Shown piece after piece: positions 22,747 to 31,153 of a DNA stretch of 36,102 nucleotides (positions are counted from its first letter, which is position 1; each line of letters starts with the position of its first letter). Source of the stretch: an uncultured Eubacteriales bacterium (GTDB lineage: Bacteria; Bacillota; Clostridia; Oscillospirales; CAG-382); the NCBI GenBank assembly GCA_934479825.1, contig CAKSOW010000026.1, forward strand, positions 1-36,102, in the 5' to 3' direction. A program made the translations under genes and the position numbers. The notes under the pieces are model-generated. The model did no database searches, was not told the origin of the DNA, and saw only the letters and a program-made list of their open reading frames with translations.

Positions 22747-23514
22747 ATGAAAATCGGCGCTCAGCTCTATACGCTCCACAATCTTACCAAAACCCTTGAC
22801 GGTTTTTCAGAGGCTCTCAAAAAAGTGGCCGATATCGGCTATACTTCTGTCCAGGTTTCCGGAACATGTGCCTATGAACCGGAATGGCTTGCCGAACAAT
22901 TGAAGCAGAATGGGCTTACCTGCGACCTGACGCATTACGACTTCGGAAAAGTTCTTGCCGATCCTGAGAAAGTGGTTGCCGATCACAAAATCTTCGGCTG
23001 CAAGTACATCGGCCTTGGTTCAATGCCGGGCATTTTTGCTCCCGACGCAAATGCCGCTACCTTTGAAGATTTCATCGCTAAGGCTGTTCCTGCCGCCAAG
23101 CGTATGGCTGCCGCAGGCGGTTACTTCATGTACCACAATCATGCGGTCGAGTTCAAGACCTTTGACGGAAAGCTCGGCATGGATTATCTGACAGAAGCCT
23201 TCGCATCGAACGAAATGGGCTTTACGCTTGATACACATTGGGTGAAAGTCGGCGGATACGATCCGGTCGAATGGTTCAAGAAACTTGCCGGACGCATTCC
23301 TTGTGTGCACTATAAAGACCTTATCGTTAAGGACGGCAAAAACTATTTTGCGCCGGTCGGAACCGGCACGCTTGACTTTGATGCTATTATCCGTACTTCT
23401 CTTGATCTCGGAGTGGAATATGCGTTTGTCGAACAGGACGACTGCTACGGTGAAGATCCGTATGCCTGCCTGAAAAAGAGCTATGACTACTTAAAATCCA
23501 TGGGTCTGAACTAA
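22747..23514 (+). CDS. Sugar phosphate isomerase/epimerase-like TIM-barrel protein
   Basis: A 255-residue protein of the xylose isomerase-like (AP endonuclease 2) superfamily, metal-dependent sugar or inosose isomerases, epimerases and dehydratases. Family traits: the start MKIGAQLYTL, the metal/substrate residues in MYHNHAVEF, TLDTHWVKVGG, CVHYKDL and FVEQD, and the final helix with Y-L-K. The ATG at 22747 follows AAGGAG; the upstream 14-residue extension is rejected. Divergent from an AraC regulator and near the glycyl radical enzyme, it may process the same or a related sugar. The exact reaction is unknown. Confidence 0.88.
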   Translation: MKIGAQLYTLHNLTKTLDGFSEALKKVADIGYTSVQVSGTCAYEPEWLAEQLKQNGLTCDLTHYDFGKVLADPEKVVADHKIFGCKYIGLGSMPGIFAPDANAATFEDFIAKAVPAAKRMAAAGGYFMYHNHAVEFKTFDGKLGMDYLTEAFASNEMGFTLDTHWVKVGGYDPVEWFKKLAGRIPCVHYKDLIVKDGKNYFAPVGTGTLDFDAIIRTSLDLGVEYAFVEQDDCYGEDPYACLKKSYDYLKSMGLN

Positions 23515-23538
23515 GAATCTGACGTTTGCAGCGGTCTG

Positions 23539-23576
23539 TACGCTTGGTTATTTGAATACTCAAATGACCAAGCGTA
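23539..23576 (+). terminator. Terminator of the TIM-barrel gene
   Basis: A 17-bp stem with one mismatched pair (23539-23555 with 23560-23576) and an ATAC loop, followed by CTTTATTTT. It resembles the MATE terminator in sequence. Confidence 0.8.
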
Positions 23577-23647
23577 CTTTATTTTGCGGGAATACGATAT
23601 CCAAAATTCTAATTTTTTCCAGCTTTTTAAAAATACCTGCATTTTCC

Positions 23648-24388
23648 TTACAACTTAAAAATATGGTTTTGCAAAGCAAATTCTGTAAGCTCTCTTTTAC
23701 ACTTTTTCCAATCCGGGAAAAAACGTGCAAAACACGCATAAAACTCCGGCGAATGATTCTGTACAAAAAAATGCGTGAATTCATGGCAGGCTACATATTC
23801 CGTAAGATGCGGCGGACAGAGATATAAAAGCGTATTGAACGTAACCGCATGCTTTGACGCATTACAGCTGCCGTAACGTGAGGACATGCGGCGCACTTTG
23901 ATATCCGGGAAAACAAGATCCGGTTTCACAGCCACAAAGCGCGGAAAGATCTCCTGGCAGATTTGATGTATCTGTTCGGAAAAAGCATGTTTTATGTAAC
24001 TTTCCAATAAATACCGTACGTGCCCGGCTTTTTGGTTCGGACGGACACAGACGGTCAATTCTTTTTCCGAAACGGTTACCGATTCATGAAGATGTGCCGG
24101 AAGAATGCGTATCGTTTTGGGCTCTCCCAGAATCGGAAAAACACTGCCGTCCGCGAGAACGGCCGGTTCGGAGGAAATTTCCGGCAAGGCGGCAAATTTC
24201 CGTTGTGCCGCGCGGATAAAAGTCTCTTTCTGCCGCAAAAATGTTTCAACCTCATAAATATTTACCGTGCGCGGTGCGGAAACATGAACCGAACCGTCGC
24301 GTTTAATGCGCAGATTGATGTTTTTCACAGCTTTATGAGTAAAATCGTATACCAAAACACCGTCGGATAATAAAAGGCTCTCTTTCAT
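23648..24388 (-). CDS. YgjP-like (DUF45) zinc metallopeptidase
   Basis: A 246-residue protein with the gluzincin motif HEFTH in the segment VACHEFTHFFVQNHSPEFY, including the downstream third-ligand region, as in the YgjP/DUF45 family (often next to DNA repair or type I R-M genes). The upstream segment RMSSRYGSCNASKHAVTFNT is the usual family signature. Its physiological substrate is unknown. The ATG at 24388 matches relatives better than the longer frame, though its ribosome site (GGTGA) is weak. The protein appears intact and cytoplasmic. Confidence 0.88.
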   Translation of the reverse strand: MKESLLLSDGVLVYDFTHKAVKNINLRIKRDGSVHVSAPRTVNIYEVETFLRQKETFIRAAQRKFAALPEISSEPAVLADGSVFPILGEPKTIRILPAHLHESVTVSEKELTVCVRPNQKAGHVRYLLESYIKHAFSEQIHQICQEIFPRFVAVKPDLVFPDIKVRRMSSRYGSCNASKHAVTFNTLLYLCPPHLTEYVACHEFTHFFVQNHSPEFYACFARFFPDWKKCKRELTEFALQNHIFKL

Positions 24389-24470
24389 AGCTATCACCGA
24401 AAGTATTGTATCAGATTTCACGGACAATTACAAGAAGTTTTCCAAAATTTTCGACAATAGGCGGTTGCCC

Positions 24471-24499
24471 TTGACATTTCACATAAAAAACAGTATAAT
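24471..24499 (+). promoter_or_regulatory. rnpB promoter
   Basis: A perfect consensus sigma-A promoter: TTGACA (24471-24476), 17 bp, TATAAT (24494-24499). The predicted start near 24506 coincides with the first base of the RNase P terminal helix. Confidence 0.9.
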
Positions 24500-24505
24500 A
24501 CTTCT

Positions 24506-24875
24506 GTACCGTACCGGACAGCTGCGCGTCATGCATCGAAAGGGATTGACGTGAGGAAAGTCCGGGCTTCACAGGGCAAGGATAACAGATAACGTCTGCC
24601 GAGGGTGACCTTAGGGAAAGTGCAACAGAAAATTACCGCCGTATCTTACGGTAAGGATGAAAAGGCGAGGTAAAAGCTCACCGGCGCATGGGAGACTTTG
24701 CGGCCGTGTAAACCCTATCCGAAGCAACACCGCACGTGATAGCCGTTAAATCGGCAGCGCGCCCTGCGTTTCACAGGTGGCACAGAGCTTTGCGGCGACG
24801 CAAAGACAAGATAGATAGCTGTCAGGGGTGCAGAAAAGCCGCACCTTCACAGAACCCGGCTTACAGGTACGGTAC
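24506..24875 (+). ncRNA. rnpB: RNase P RNA
   Basis: The catalytic RNA that trims tRNA 5' ends. The ends pair as helix P1: GTACCGTACC (24506-24515) with GGTACGGTAC (24866-24875). The highly conserved core GAGGAAAGTCCGGGC begins near 24552, and the 3' core CACAGAACCCGGCTTACAGG lies near 24848-24867. The length of about 370 nt and the layout fit the type A form common in Clostridia. It is expressed from a consensus promoter. No clear terminator is seen before ruvX. Confidence 0.95.
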
Positions 24876-24885
24876 CGTAAATTGA

Positions 24886-24914
24886 TTGTTCTTTGCATGA
24901 ATATGCTTTATAAC
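24886..24914 (+). promoter_or_regulatory. Likely ruvX-rsmG promoter
   Basis: TTGTTC (24886-24891), 17 bp, TATAAC (24909-24914), about 50 bp before the ruvX start and just after rnpB. Both boxes differ from consensus by one to three bases, so it may be moderate in strength. Confidence 0.5.
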
Positions 24915-24963
24915 CGTGTCTCATTATGTACCCTGTTTTCAAAAAATAAAAGGATAAAATACT

Positions 24964-25386
24964 ATGAGAATACTTGGAATCGACTACGGCGACGTGCGTG
25001 TGGGTCTTGCACTCAGCGATCCGACCGAACTACTGGCCGGCGGTATCGGCACAGTAAAAATCACCGGCATGAATGACGCCGTAACGCAGATTGCAAAAAT
25101 CGTCGCTGAAAAGGATGTAAAAAAAACCGTTATCGGACTTCCGCTCAATATGAACGGATCAGCCGGAGATTCCGCCGCAAAGATCCGCGTTTTCGGGAAT
25201 AAACTTGCCGCGGCTTGTCCCGGCCTTGAAATCGAATATTCAGACGAGCGCCGCTCCTCCATTCTTGCCGCCGGATTCATGGATGAAACCGGTACATTCG
25301 GCAAAAAAAGAAAGCAGGCGGTCGACACCCTTTCGGCGCAGATAATTTTACAGACCTATCTTGACCGACAGAAAAACCGCGCTTAA
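24964..25386 (+). CDS. ruvX: RuvX/YqgF-family putative Holliday junction resolvase
   Basis: A 140-residue RNase H-fold nuclease. In bacteria the family is tied to pre-16S rRNA 5'-end maturation and Holliday junction processing. Catalytic acidic residues are seen in ILGIDYGDVRVG (D7), in the strand TVIGLPLNMNG, and in IEYSDERRSS. Length is standard. The ATG at 24964 follows AAAAGGA. It is 23 bp upstream of rsmG, another 16S rRNA-related gene, consistent with a small ribosome-maturation unit. Confidence 0.95.
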   Translation: MRILGIDYGDVRVGLALSDPTELLAGGIGTVKITGMNDAVTQIAKIVAEKDVKKTVIGLPLNMNGSAGDSAAKIRVFGNKLAAACPGLEIEYSDERRSSILAAGFMDETGTFGKKRKQAVDTLSAQIILQTYLDRQKNRA

Positions 25387-25409
25387 CAGCGCACTTTAAA
25401 GGAGACGCC

Positions 25410-26150
25410 ATGCCCTATACCTCCGAACATGTCCTTGCTTTCTGCAACCAAAACAGTATTGCCTGTTCCGAAGAAACAGCCCCAAAATTTGATACACTGT
25501 ATCAAATGCTTTCGGATTTCAACGCACATACCAATGTAACAGCCCTCAAAGCCGAAAGCGATATCTGCTCGCGGCATTTTTTAGATTCTGTATATCCGTT
25601 GAAATATGAGCTCCTCCCCCAAAAAGCCAAAGTCATCGATATTGGCTGCGGAGCCGGTTTTCCCGGATTGCCGCTCAAACTGCTGCGGCCGGATATCGAC
25701 ATTTCCTTTGTGGACAGCACCGAAAAAAAGCTGCGTTTCACATCGGATGTTTCAGAAAAATTTTTCCTTGATGTGCACATCTTCCCTGCCCGTGCCGAGG
25801 AACTTGTCTCCAAAGGACACCGCGAGAAATATGATATCGTCGTTTCGCGGGCGGTTGCTTCTCTTCCGGTTCTGTGCGAGCTGTGCCTGCCGTTTGTCAA
25901 GGTCGGCGGCGCTTTTATCGCCTATAAAAGTTTAAAGGAGTGCGACGCGGCAAACCCGGAAAGCGAGCTTTCGCTTGCCGCCAAAGCCATTCCGGCGCTA
26001 TCCGGCAAGGTGGAAAAAATTTATCCTGCCCCCCTTTCCGAAGCGGACGGCACGGTAAGCGAACACGCACTTCTTTTGATTCGCAAAATCAAACCGACCA
26101 ATCCCATTTATCCGAGACGTTACGCGGCAATCGTGAAAAAGCCGCTATGA
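25410..26150 (+). CDS. rsmG: 16S rRNA (guanine-N7) methyltransferase RsmG
   Basis: A 246-residue methyltransferase that modifies G527 of 16S rRNA (GidB family). The SAM-binding motif VIDIGCGAGFPGLPLKLLRP and the preceding NVTALKAESDICSRHFLDS are diagnostic. Later motifs include VVSRAVASLPVLCELCLPF and the final YPRRYAAI. The ATG at 25410 follows AAAGGAG. It is co-transcribed with ruvX and followed directly by a terminator. Intact and of usual length. Confidence 0.96.
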   Translation: MPYTSEHVLAFCNQNSIACSEETAPKFDTLYQMLSDFNAHTNVTALKAESDICSRHFLDSVYPLKYELLPQKAKVIDIGCGAGFPGLPLKLLRPDIDISFVDSTEKKLRFTSDVSEKFFLDVHIFPARAEELVSKGHREKYDIVVSRAVASLPVLCELCLPFVKVGGAFIAYKSLKECDAANPESELSLAAKAIPALSGKVEKIYPAPLSEADGTVSEHALLLIRKIKPTNPIYPRRYAAIVKKPL

Positions 26151-26184
26151 CCAAAAAAGACTTGCTCTGGCAAGTCTTTTTTGG
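26151..26184 (+). terminator. Terminator of ruvX-rsmG
   Basis: A 15-bp perfect stem CCAAAAAAGACTTGC/GCAAGTCTTTTTTGG with a TCTG loop, directly after the rsmG stop, followed by CTTTTTT. Confidence 0.9.
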
Positions 26185-26201
26185 CTTTTTTCACAAATTG
26201 C

Positions 26202-26230
26202 TTGACAAAAAAAGGCTAAAAATATATAAT
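26202..26230 (+). promoter_or_regulatory. Consensus promoter of the beta-sandwich/GH99-like pair
   Basis: TTGACA (26202-26207), 17 bp, TATAAT (26225-26230), a perfect consensus match. It lies about 40 bp upstream of the ATG at 26271, so this accessory pair should be strongly expressed unless regulated by something not visible. Confidence 0.85.
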
Positions 26231-26270
26231 AAGTACAAGAAAGAAGTTTATAACCAAAGGAGTAAATTGC

Positions 26271-26990
26271 ATGTACACCGATGAAAAAATCATGGAGCTC
26301 GAAAAACGGATCGAACTTCTTGAAAAAGCCCTGAATCTGGTTGCCGCACCCAATAGAAACACAGTTCTTCGCGAAATGCTTTCGGGGGAAACACCGCTTG
26401 CTGTCTTTGATTTTTCCAATCCTTTCAAAACTTTTGAGGACGGTTGGGAACTGATTCATGCGGCAATTCTGCCGGAAAGTAAAAGCAGCCTTGTCCTTTC
26501 CGCACTGCCGGTCATGCGTGATGGAGGAGCCGTATGCTATGACCCGATTCTCTTAAACAATTCCGTGCGTCTTGATCTATCACGTGCACGTTATGTCCAT
26601 CTGCGCTTTACCGGCTATCCGGACACCCCCAATCGCTCCTATGCGCAGGTCTATTTCAAAACATCGGTCGAAGATACTTATACACAAAATAAGTGTGTAC
26701 GTTCCGATACATACACGGCCGGAGAAAAGCTGGATATCTATTTGGATATGGCTGAAAATCCGCAATGGAAAGGGACATTGACCGGTTTTCGCGTTGATTT
26801 TATGGAAGGCGGCGGCAAGGCGGAATTAGAACTCATCGAAATTTATAACGCAACGCCGGCTACCGATATTGGCAGCGTTTTTGTACACATAGCAAACGAA
26901 ATAGATGACCTGCAAGATCAAGTAGATGACATTCAAGATCAGGTAGATGACTTGGAATGTCAGATGGATGACATAAGTGGCGATAATTAA
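26271..26990 (+). CDS. Small beta-sandwich protein with coiled-coil ends
   Basis: A 239-residue protein. Residues 1-23 are a charged helix (KIMELEKRIELLEKALNLV). Residues about 41-196 match the beta-sandwich at about 745-892 of the 1,010-residue GH99-like protein: NPQWKGTLTGFRVDF here against QPNWKGHVNVFRLDP there, and GGGKAELELIEIYN against GGGSWEIQKIELIEG. The C-terminus is a heptad coiled coil (DDLQDQV, DDIQDQV, DDLECQM). It looks like a free-standing oligomeric binding domain, perhaps for a glycan, supplied to the GH99-like protein next door. No signal peptide. Function inferred. Confidence 0.75.
   Translation: MYTDEKIMELEKRIELLEKALNLVAAPNRNTVLREMLSGETPLAVFDFSNPFKTFEDGWELIHAAILPESKSSLVLSALPVMRDGGAVCYDPILLNNSVRLDLSRARYVHLRFTGYPDTPNRSYAQVYFKTSVEDTYTQNKCVRSDTYTAGEKLDIYLDMAENPQWKGTLTGFRVDFMEGGGKAELELIEIYNATPATDIGSVFVHIANEIDDLQDQVDDIQDQVDDLECQMDDISGDN
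26904..26966 (+). repeat. Three 21-bp tandem repeats encoding heptads
   Basis: Three imperfect 21-bp units each start GATGAC (26904, 26925, 26946), and a fourth partial unit starts at 26967. Each encodes one coiled-coil heptad (DD-L/I-x-x-Q-V/M). The unit length equals exactly seven codons, so copy number can change without frameshift. Confidence 0.8.
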
Positions 26991-27022
26991 AACAATTCTG
27001 AATGTAAAAGGAGTGTTGATAC

Positions 27023-28062
27023 ATGAAACTCGGTGCGTATTACTACGACGGCTGGTACGAATACCGCGGCAATTGGACACGGCGGCTTCTCGAAGAATTC
27101 GACTGCCGTCAACCTGTTTGGGGTTGGCTCGGCAACAGCGTCGAAAACATGGAAAAGCAGATCGATTATGCCCATAACGGCGGCCTTGCCTTTTGGGCAT
27201 TCGACTGGTATTATCCTGAGGGCGGCGGCGAAGAACGCGGCAACAACCGTGCTATCGATCGGTATCTTGCCAGCCGCAATGCATCGCTTCTCGAATTCTG
27301 TTTACTTGTCTGCAACCACCACGGCGCGCAGATCTATTATGAGACCTGGAAAGACGCATGCAGCCGCTGGATGCGCTTTTTGACAAACGAACACGCTTTG
27401 AAAATCGACGGAAAACCGGTCATTATCTTTTTCTCGGCAAGCGGTATCGTCGATTACTTAGGCGGCAGAGAAAAAACACACGAATGCTTTGACTATTTAC
27501 GTGAAGAGTGTGTCAAAGCCGGACTTCCCGGATGCTTTATCATGGGCTGTCAGGGCGGACATCGCGACGCGACAGGCGCGATGAGCTTAGAACGGGAAAA
27601 TATTTGGACAGATTTGGGCGAAAAGCTGTATCTTGACGGGTTTGACGGAATTACCGGCTACAACTATCATCGCGGTCAGACGGCACGGTAAACTATCTTT
27701 TGCCGTTCGACGACCTGGCCCACGACCACGAGGTCGTATGGGAGGGTCATACAAAATTCGGAAAACTCCCGTATATGCCCTGCCTTTCCGGCGGCTGGGA
27801 CAACCGTCCCAACGAAAAGCCAGAAAAACCGGAGGCGTACTCCTGCTATTCGCCTGATATCACGCCGATTTCCCTTTACAACCATATTATGCGCTGCGGC
27901 GAATTCCAGAAAAAATACGCCGGAAAGACGCTTGGCGACCTTGCCATTATCTACGCCTGGAATGAAAACGGAGAGGGCGGTTTTATCTGCCCGACCAAAG
28001 GCTTTCATAATGACGGATTACTTTTGGCCTGCGCCAGAGCCGTCCGTGAGCTGAACAGCTGA
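27023..28062 (+). pseudogene. GH99/WbsX-like gene broken by one frameshift
   Basis: A second GH99-like barrel. Frame one runs 27023-27691 (MKLGAYYYDGWYEYRGNWTR; HALKIDGKPVIIFF; FDGITGYNYHRG) and then stops. The neighbouring frame resumes without gap (DGTVNYLLPFDDLAHDHEVV) to 28062 and includes IYAWNENGEGGFICPT, equivalent to the family WNEW-EG motif. A single missing base near 27674-27678 explains both; together they give about 346 residues, a full single domain. It may be a real mutation or a sequencing error. AAAAGGAG precedes the ATG. Its 3' end overlaps yqfD. Likely partner: the beta-sandwich protein upstream. Confidence 0.8.
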
Positions 28063-29268
28063 AACGCCGAGATTTGCCGTTTTCTCCTCAAATTCCAGTT
28101 GCACGGGTAAAGCTATGTTTTCAAGACATGTAAGCTCGCATGTAAATACATAGGCATTTTCTGTTTCGCTTGCCGCGTCCTCTCTTTTAAGGATCTCCGC
28201 GCGGATCAGGTCTCTATCGATACGTTTGGCAATTTCCGCCGCCGCTTCTGCGGCGGCTTTTTCTTTTGTATTCTGCTTATATCCGACACGATAAATGCTT
28301 GATTCTTCTGTTAAAACTTCAAAAGGCAGCCGGATAAACCCAAACAAAACAAATGGTTCTTTCTGATAATCCTTGTCATACGGTTCATCCGTGTGCAAGG
28401 AGGGAAACGAAAGCGGTATGTTTTTTCCTAAAATACAAAGCGTATGTTTGGTATCCTTTTTTCCGGTATACTGTTTGATCGCCTGTTTTTTCGGTACACT
28501 TACTTCGTAAATATGTACGGTAGAGGCCCATACACTGCCGCGCGCCGTGCGTAAGACCGTGCCGGTTTCGCGCGTTTCCACAAAAGCGGAAACAAGCAGA
28601 TTGCCCTTACATACCGTATCTCCCGGAAACACAGCGGCACTTCCGTCCAAGGTGTCTACGCGCTTGATAACGCCGTCAGCAGAAGCGATAAGATTAGTAA
28701 TTTTTGTTTTATCGATCTGCTTTTCCGGTTTTTCGGCCTCTTTGACCTCGACGTGCGCAATCATACCGTCATAATTGACGGAAATCCAGGAAATTCTTTT
28801 TTCTGAAAGCAGAAAGGTGTTATACAGATATTCCAAATCCTTGGTTTTTTTCGGCATTCCCTCCGCAATTCCCAAAGATTTTAACAGTTTTTCAATCTGC
28901 GCACTTTCGACTGTCTGGTTGCCCTCGACGCTTACCTGCCAGATCATCTGTGCGGAGATAAACACCAGAAGAAGCGCTGCAAGCCCTCCGGCAAACAAGC
29001 CATATCGTTTCTTACAGCGTCTTGCAAGAACCGGAAAGCCGCGCTCTTTCTCAACAGTAACACATGCGTCTGATGAAATGCTTCGGACGCAGTCCCAAAC
29101 CGTACTTTTATCGCGGTACATGACCTCAAAACGCAAACCGTTTTCGTCCGTTTTCCGGATCTTCCGCATGGGAACGTTAAGACGCAGACGGTTGATGAGC
29201 GTTTCCGGCTTGATGCCGGTTACGGAAAAAACAACAGTTCCGGTAAAAAACGGAAAAATAGGAATCAC
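28018..29268 (-). CDS. yqfD: Sporulation protein YqfD
   Basis: A 416-residue membrane protein of the mother-cell sporulation programme in Bacillus and Clostridia. After about 90 N-terminal residues, a membrane segment (YGLFAGGLAALLLVFISAQM) leads to a POTRA-like region starting QVSVEGNQTVESAQIEKLLK, as in YqfD. The start is the GTG at 29268, which aligns with the usual N-terminus (IPIFPFFTGTVVFSVTG); it is 4 bp after yqfC, with only a weak site. The frame extends further upstream but would overlap yqfC. The 3' end overlaps the GH99-like gene by 45 bp in the convergent sense, leaving no room for a terminator. Confidence 0.9.
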   Translation of the reverse strand: MIPIFPFFTGTVVFSVTGIKPETLINRLRLNVPMRKIRKTDENGLRFEVMYRDKSTVWDCVRSISSDACVTVEKERGFPVLARRCKKRYGLFAGGLAALLLVFISAQMIWQVSVEGNQTVESAQIEKLLKSLGIAEGMPKKTKDLEYLYNTFLLSEKRISWISVNYDGMIAHVEVKEAEKPEKQIDKTKITNLIASADGVIKRVDTLDGSAAVFPGDTVCKGNLLVSAFVETRETGTVLRTARGSVWASTVHIYEVSVPKKQAIKQYTGKKDTKHTLCILGKNIPLSFPSLHTDEPYDKDYQKEPFVLFGFIRLPFEVLTEESSIYRVGYKQNTKEKAAAEAAAEIAKRIDRDLIRAEILKREDAASETENAYVFTCELTCLENIALPVQLEFEEKTANLGVSAVQLTDGSGAGQK

Positions 29269-29272
29269 ACCT

Positions 29273-29563
29273 TTATTCTGTCCGGATAAGCTCAATCTTT
29301 TCGATTTTTCCGGATACACAGATATTTTGATTGGCCAAACACTTGATATAAAGCCGTTTGCCCGAAATGACAATACCGATTTTTCCGGTATGTATGCGCG
29401 CGGAAGAATCATCGTAATAGTCTAAATTACGCACTCCCTCCACGATCATTTCCCGGTCGGAAAGCATCTGAAAAACCGGTGCGGAGCCCAATACATCTAC
29501 CGGCAACCCTGTTGCTTCGGCAATGCGCGCACTGATTTTCCCTGTCATTTTATGTTTACTCAT
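29273..29563 (-). CDS. yqfC: Sporulation protein YqfC
   Basis: A 96-residue YqfC/YabP-type protein of the mother-cell sporulation set. The core FQMLSDREMIVEGVRNLDYY followed by IGIVISGKRLYIKC is typical. The ATG at 29563 has GGAGG close upstream; the 23-residue extension is rejected. It precedes yqfD by 4 bp, the conserved order in spore-formers. Its promoter should lie in 29564-29691, but no convincing sigma-E match was identified there. Confidence 0.9.
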   Translation of the reverse strand: MSKHKMTGKISARIAEATGLPVDVLGSAPVFQMLSDREMIVEGVRNLDYYDDSSARIHTGKIGIVISGKRLYIKCLANQNICVSGKIEKIELIRTE

Positions 29564-29691
29564 ATTTCCTCCGATATATGCCGTCAAACGGCAAAAAACG
29601 ATAAATTTCCGAAATCCGGGCTGATCCGGCATACTTGCCTGCTTTTTTTAATAAAGTAATATGCATACAAATGTGACGGAGGACGGATTGG

Positions 29692-30804
29692 ATGAAAAAA
29701 ACGATGGATGTGCTCTGCACATTGCTGTTTTTCTTGATATGCATTTGGTTTTGCATAAATGCCGCAGCGCTTGCGCCGCTTGTGAGAGAGGCACTTCGTC
29801 TGTGTGCAACGGTTTTAGTGCCGTCTCTGTTTCCGTTTTTGTTTTTAACGCAGTTCCTTGTACGAACCGGTCTTGCCGAAAAAGCAGGGACAGTCGTATC
29901 CTTTATCCTTTCGCCGCTTTTCGGCATTCCGAAAGCGCTGTGCGGTGCATTTCTTTCAGGACTTGCCGGAGGGTTTCCGAATGGGGCGGCAGCCGCCGGA
30001 ATCGCTTATGAAAACGGGCGGTGTTCCAAAACAGAGGCAGAGCGGACAGTAGCCTTAGCCAACAACGCCTCCCCTGCCTTTTTGATAAGCGTAGCCGGCG
30101 CGTTCTCGCTCGGCAGCGTCAAAGCCGGATTTCTTCTGTGTGCCGCGCTGTTTCTCACGGTTTTGACAAATGCATTGCTTTTACGGATCTGCTATCCGCA
30201 AAAAGCCAATGAGAATGTCGTTTTCACGCCGCCTGTACACGCAAGCTTTACTTCATCCTTATGTTCGAGCGCCAATCATGCTGTTTCCAATATGCTTTCG
30301 GTTTGCGGCTATGTGATTCTTTTTTATATGCTCTCCGGCATTATCAGCCGTTCGCTGTTAAATGACGCAAACATCTTGGCAAAATTCGGGGTGCAGGCTC
30401 TTTTTGAGGTTTCCGGCGCGGTCACCATGACGCAAAGCGCGGAATTTCCCTTAAATCATGTGCTTTGCGCCGCGGCAATCGGTTTTTCCGGACTCAGTGT
30501 TATTTGTCAGGTAACGGATCTGTGTGAAAAATACGGTCTTTCTTCACGGCAGTTTTTGTTTACACGCTTGACCGGCGCGGTCCTTTTGCCGGTTTTTACC
30601 ACGCTTCTTTTATTGGTATTGCCGCGTGAGACAATTGCGGTTTTCGGATATGCCGTTCCGACTGTGACGAATTTGCAAGAGCTTTACGGCATCATCCTAT
30701 TATATGCTTTTTTCTGCGTAATCGCCACGGGTGTTCTATTGCTTTTCTTGCTCGGTTCCGCTTTTTCGGAAAAAATCCGGGAAATACACAAAAAAGAAGT
30801 GTAA
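29692..30804 (+). CDS. ylbJ: Sporulation membrane protein YlbJ
   Basis: A 370-residue polytopic protein with about eight hydrophobic segments, matching YlbJ, a sporulation-induced member of the nucleoside-recognition (Gate) superfamily. Signatures: VLVPSLFPFLFLTQFLVRTG, FLSGLAGGFPNGAA and LANNASPAFLISVAGA. The ATG at 29692 follows GGAGG. It is divergent from yqfC; the 128-bp gap carries CATACAAA at about 29663, reminiscent of a sigma-E/K -10 box but with no good -35. Confidence 0.92.
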   Translation: MKKTMDVLCTLLFFLICIWFCINAAALAPLVREALRLCATVLVPSLFPFLFLTQFLVRTGLAEKAGTVVSFILSPLFGIPKALCGAFLSGLAGGFPNGAAAAGIAYENGRCSKTEAERTVALANNASPAFLISVAGAFSLGSVKAGFLLCAALFLTVLTNALLLRICYPQKANENVVFTPPVHASFTSSLCSSANHAVSNMLSVCGYVILFYMLSGIISRSLLNDANILAKFGVQALFEVSGAVTMTQSAEFPLNHVLCAAAIGFSGLSVICQVTDLCEKYGLSSRQFLFTRLTGAVLLPVFTTLLLLVLPRETIAVFGYAVPTVTNLQELYGIILLYAFFCVIATGVLLLFLLGSAFSEKIREIHKKEV

Positions 30805-30821
30805 AAAAAGCGTTTCAGTTC

Positions 30822-30849
30822 TTGATTTTTGGCAAAAAAGTGGTATAAT
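30822..30849 (+). promoter_or_regulatory. Promoter of the rightward cluster
   Basis: TTGATT (30822-30827), 16-bp spacer, TATAAT (30844-30849), 50 bp before the TTG start at 30900. It may drive the whole run from the four-cysteine protein to asd, as gaps there are short and no terminator is seen before 35251. Confidence 0.6.
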
Positions 30850-30899
30850 ATAAATTGTATAATTTTTGCATGGCTGAACGCCGGTAAGGAGGATTCCGA

Positions 30900-31118
30900 T
30901 TGAAAAAATACAATCTGCCCGATGAGCTTGAAGCGAGCTGTGAGCTTTGCGAGCATTTCTTGCGCATGGAAGCCACCGGCGAAACACTTTGCAACTATAA
31001 AAATCGTCTGGCGCGCGTCGATGAATCCGGAGTATGCCGCAAGTTTTCCTTCAATATTTTCGCATATAAACCGTTGTTTCCGGCTATGCCCAAAGCGTTT
31101 GATTTTACAAAAATATAA
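30900..31118 (+). CDS. Small four-cysteine protein, unknown function
   Basis: A 72-residue protein starting at TTG 30900, seven bases after AAGGAGG. Four cysteines are spaced as C14-x2-C17-x13-C31-x14-C46, a set able to bind zinc or an iron-sulfur cluster. The core SCELCEHFLRMEATGETLCN is followed by VCRKFSFNIFAYKPL. I believe similar small proteins occur in Clostridia but know no function. It is first in a cluster with KDPG aldolase and a YkgJ-like cysteine protein. Confidence 0.8.
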   Translation: MKKYNLPDELEASCELCEHFLRMEATGETLCNYKNRLARVDESGVCRKFSFNIFAYKPLFPAMPKAFDFTKI

Positions 31119-31153
31119 GACCAAGAGATACATAAATACAAGGAGAAAGAAAA

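Noticed and set aside
24876..24963. A tRNA or terminator right after rnpB
   Set aside because: No cloverleaf or stem with a T-run is visible in this gap. It holds only a probable promoter.
29590..29691. A sigma-E type promoter between yqfC and ylbJ
   Set aside because: CATACAAA resembles a sigma-E/K -10 box, but no matching -35 lies at the right distance, so it is not listed as a feature.
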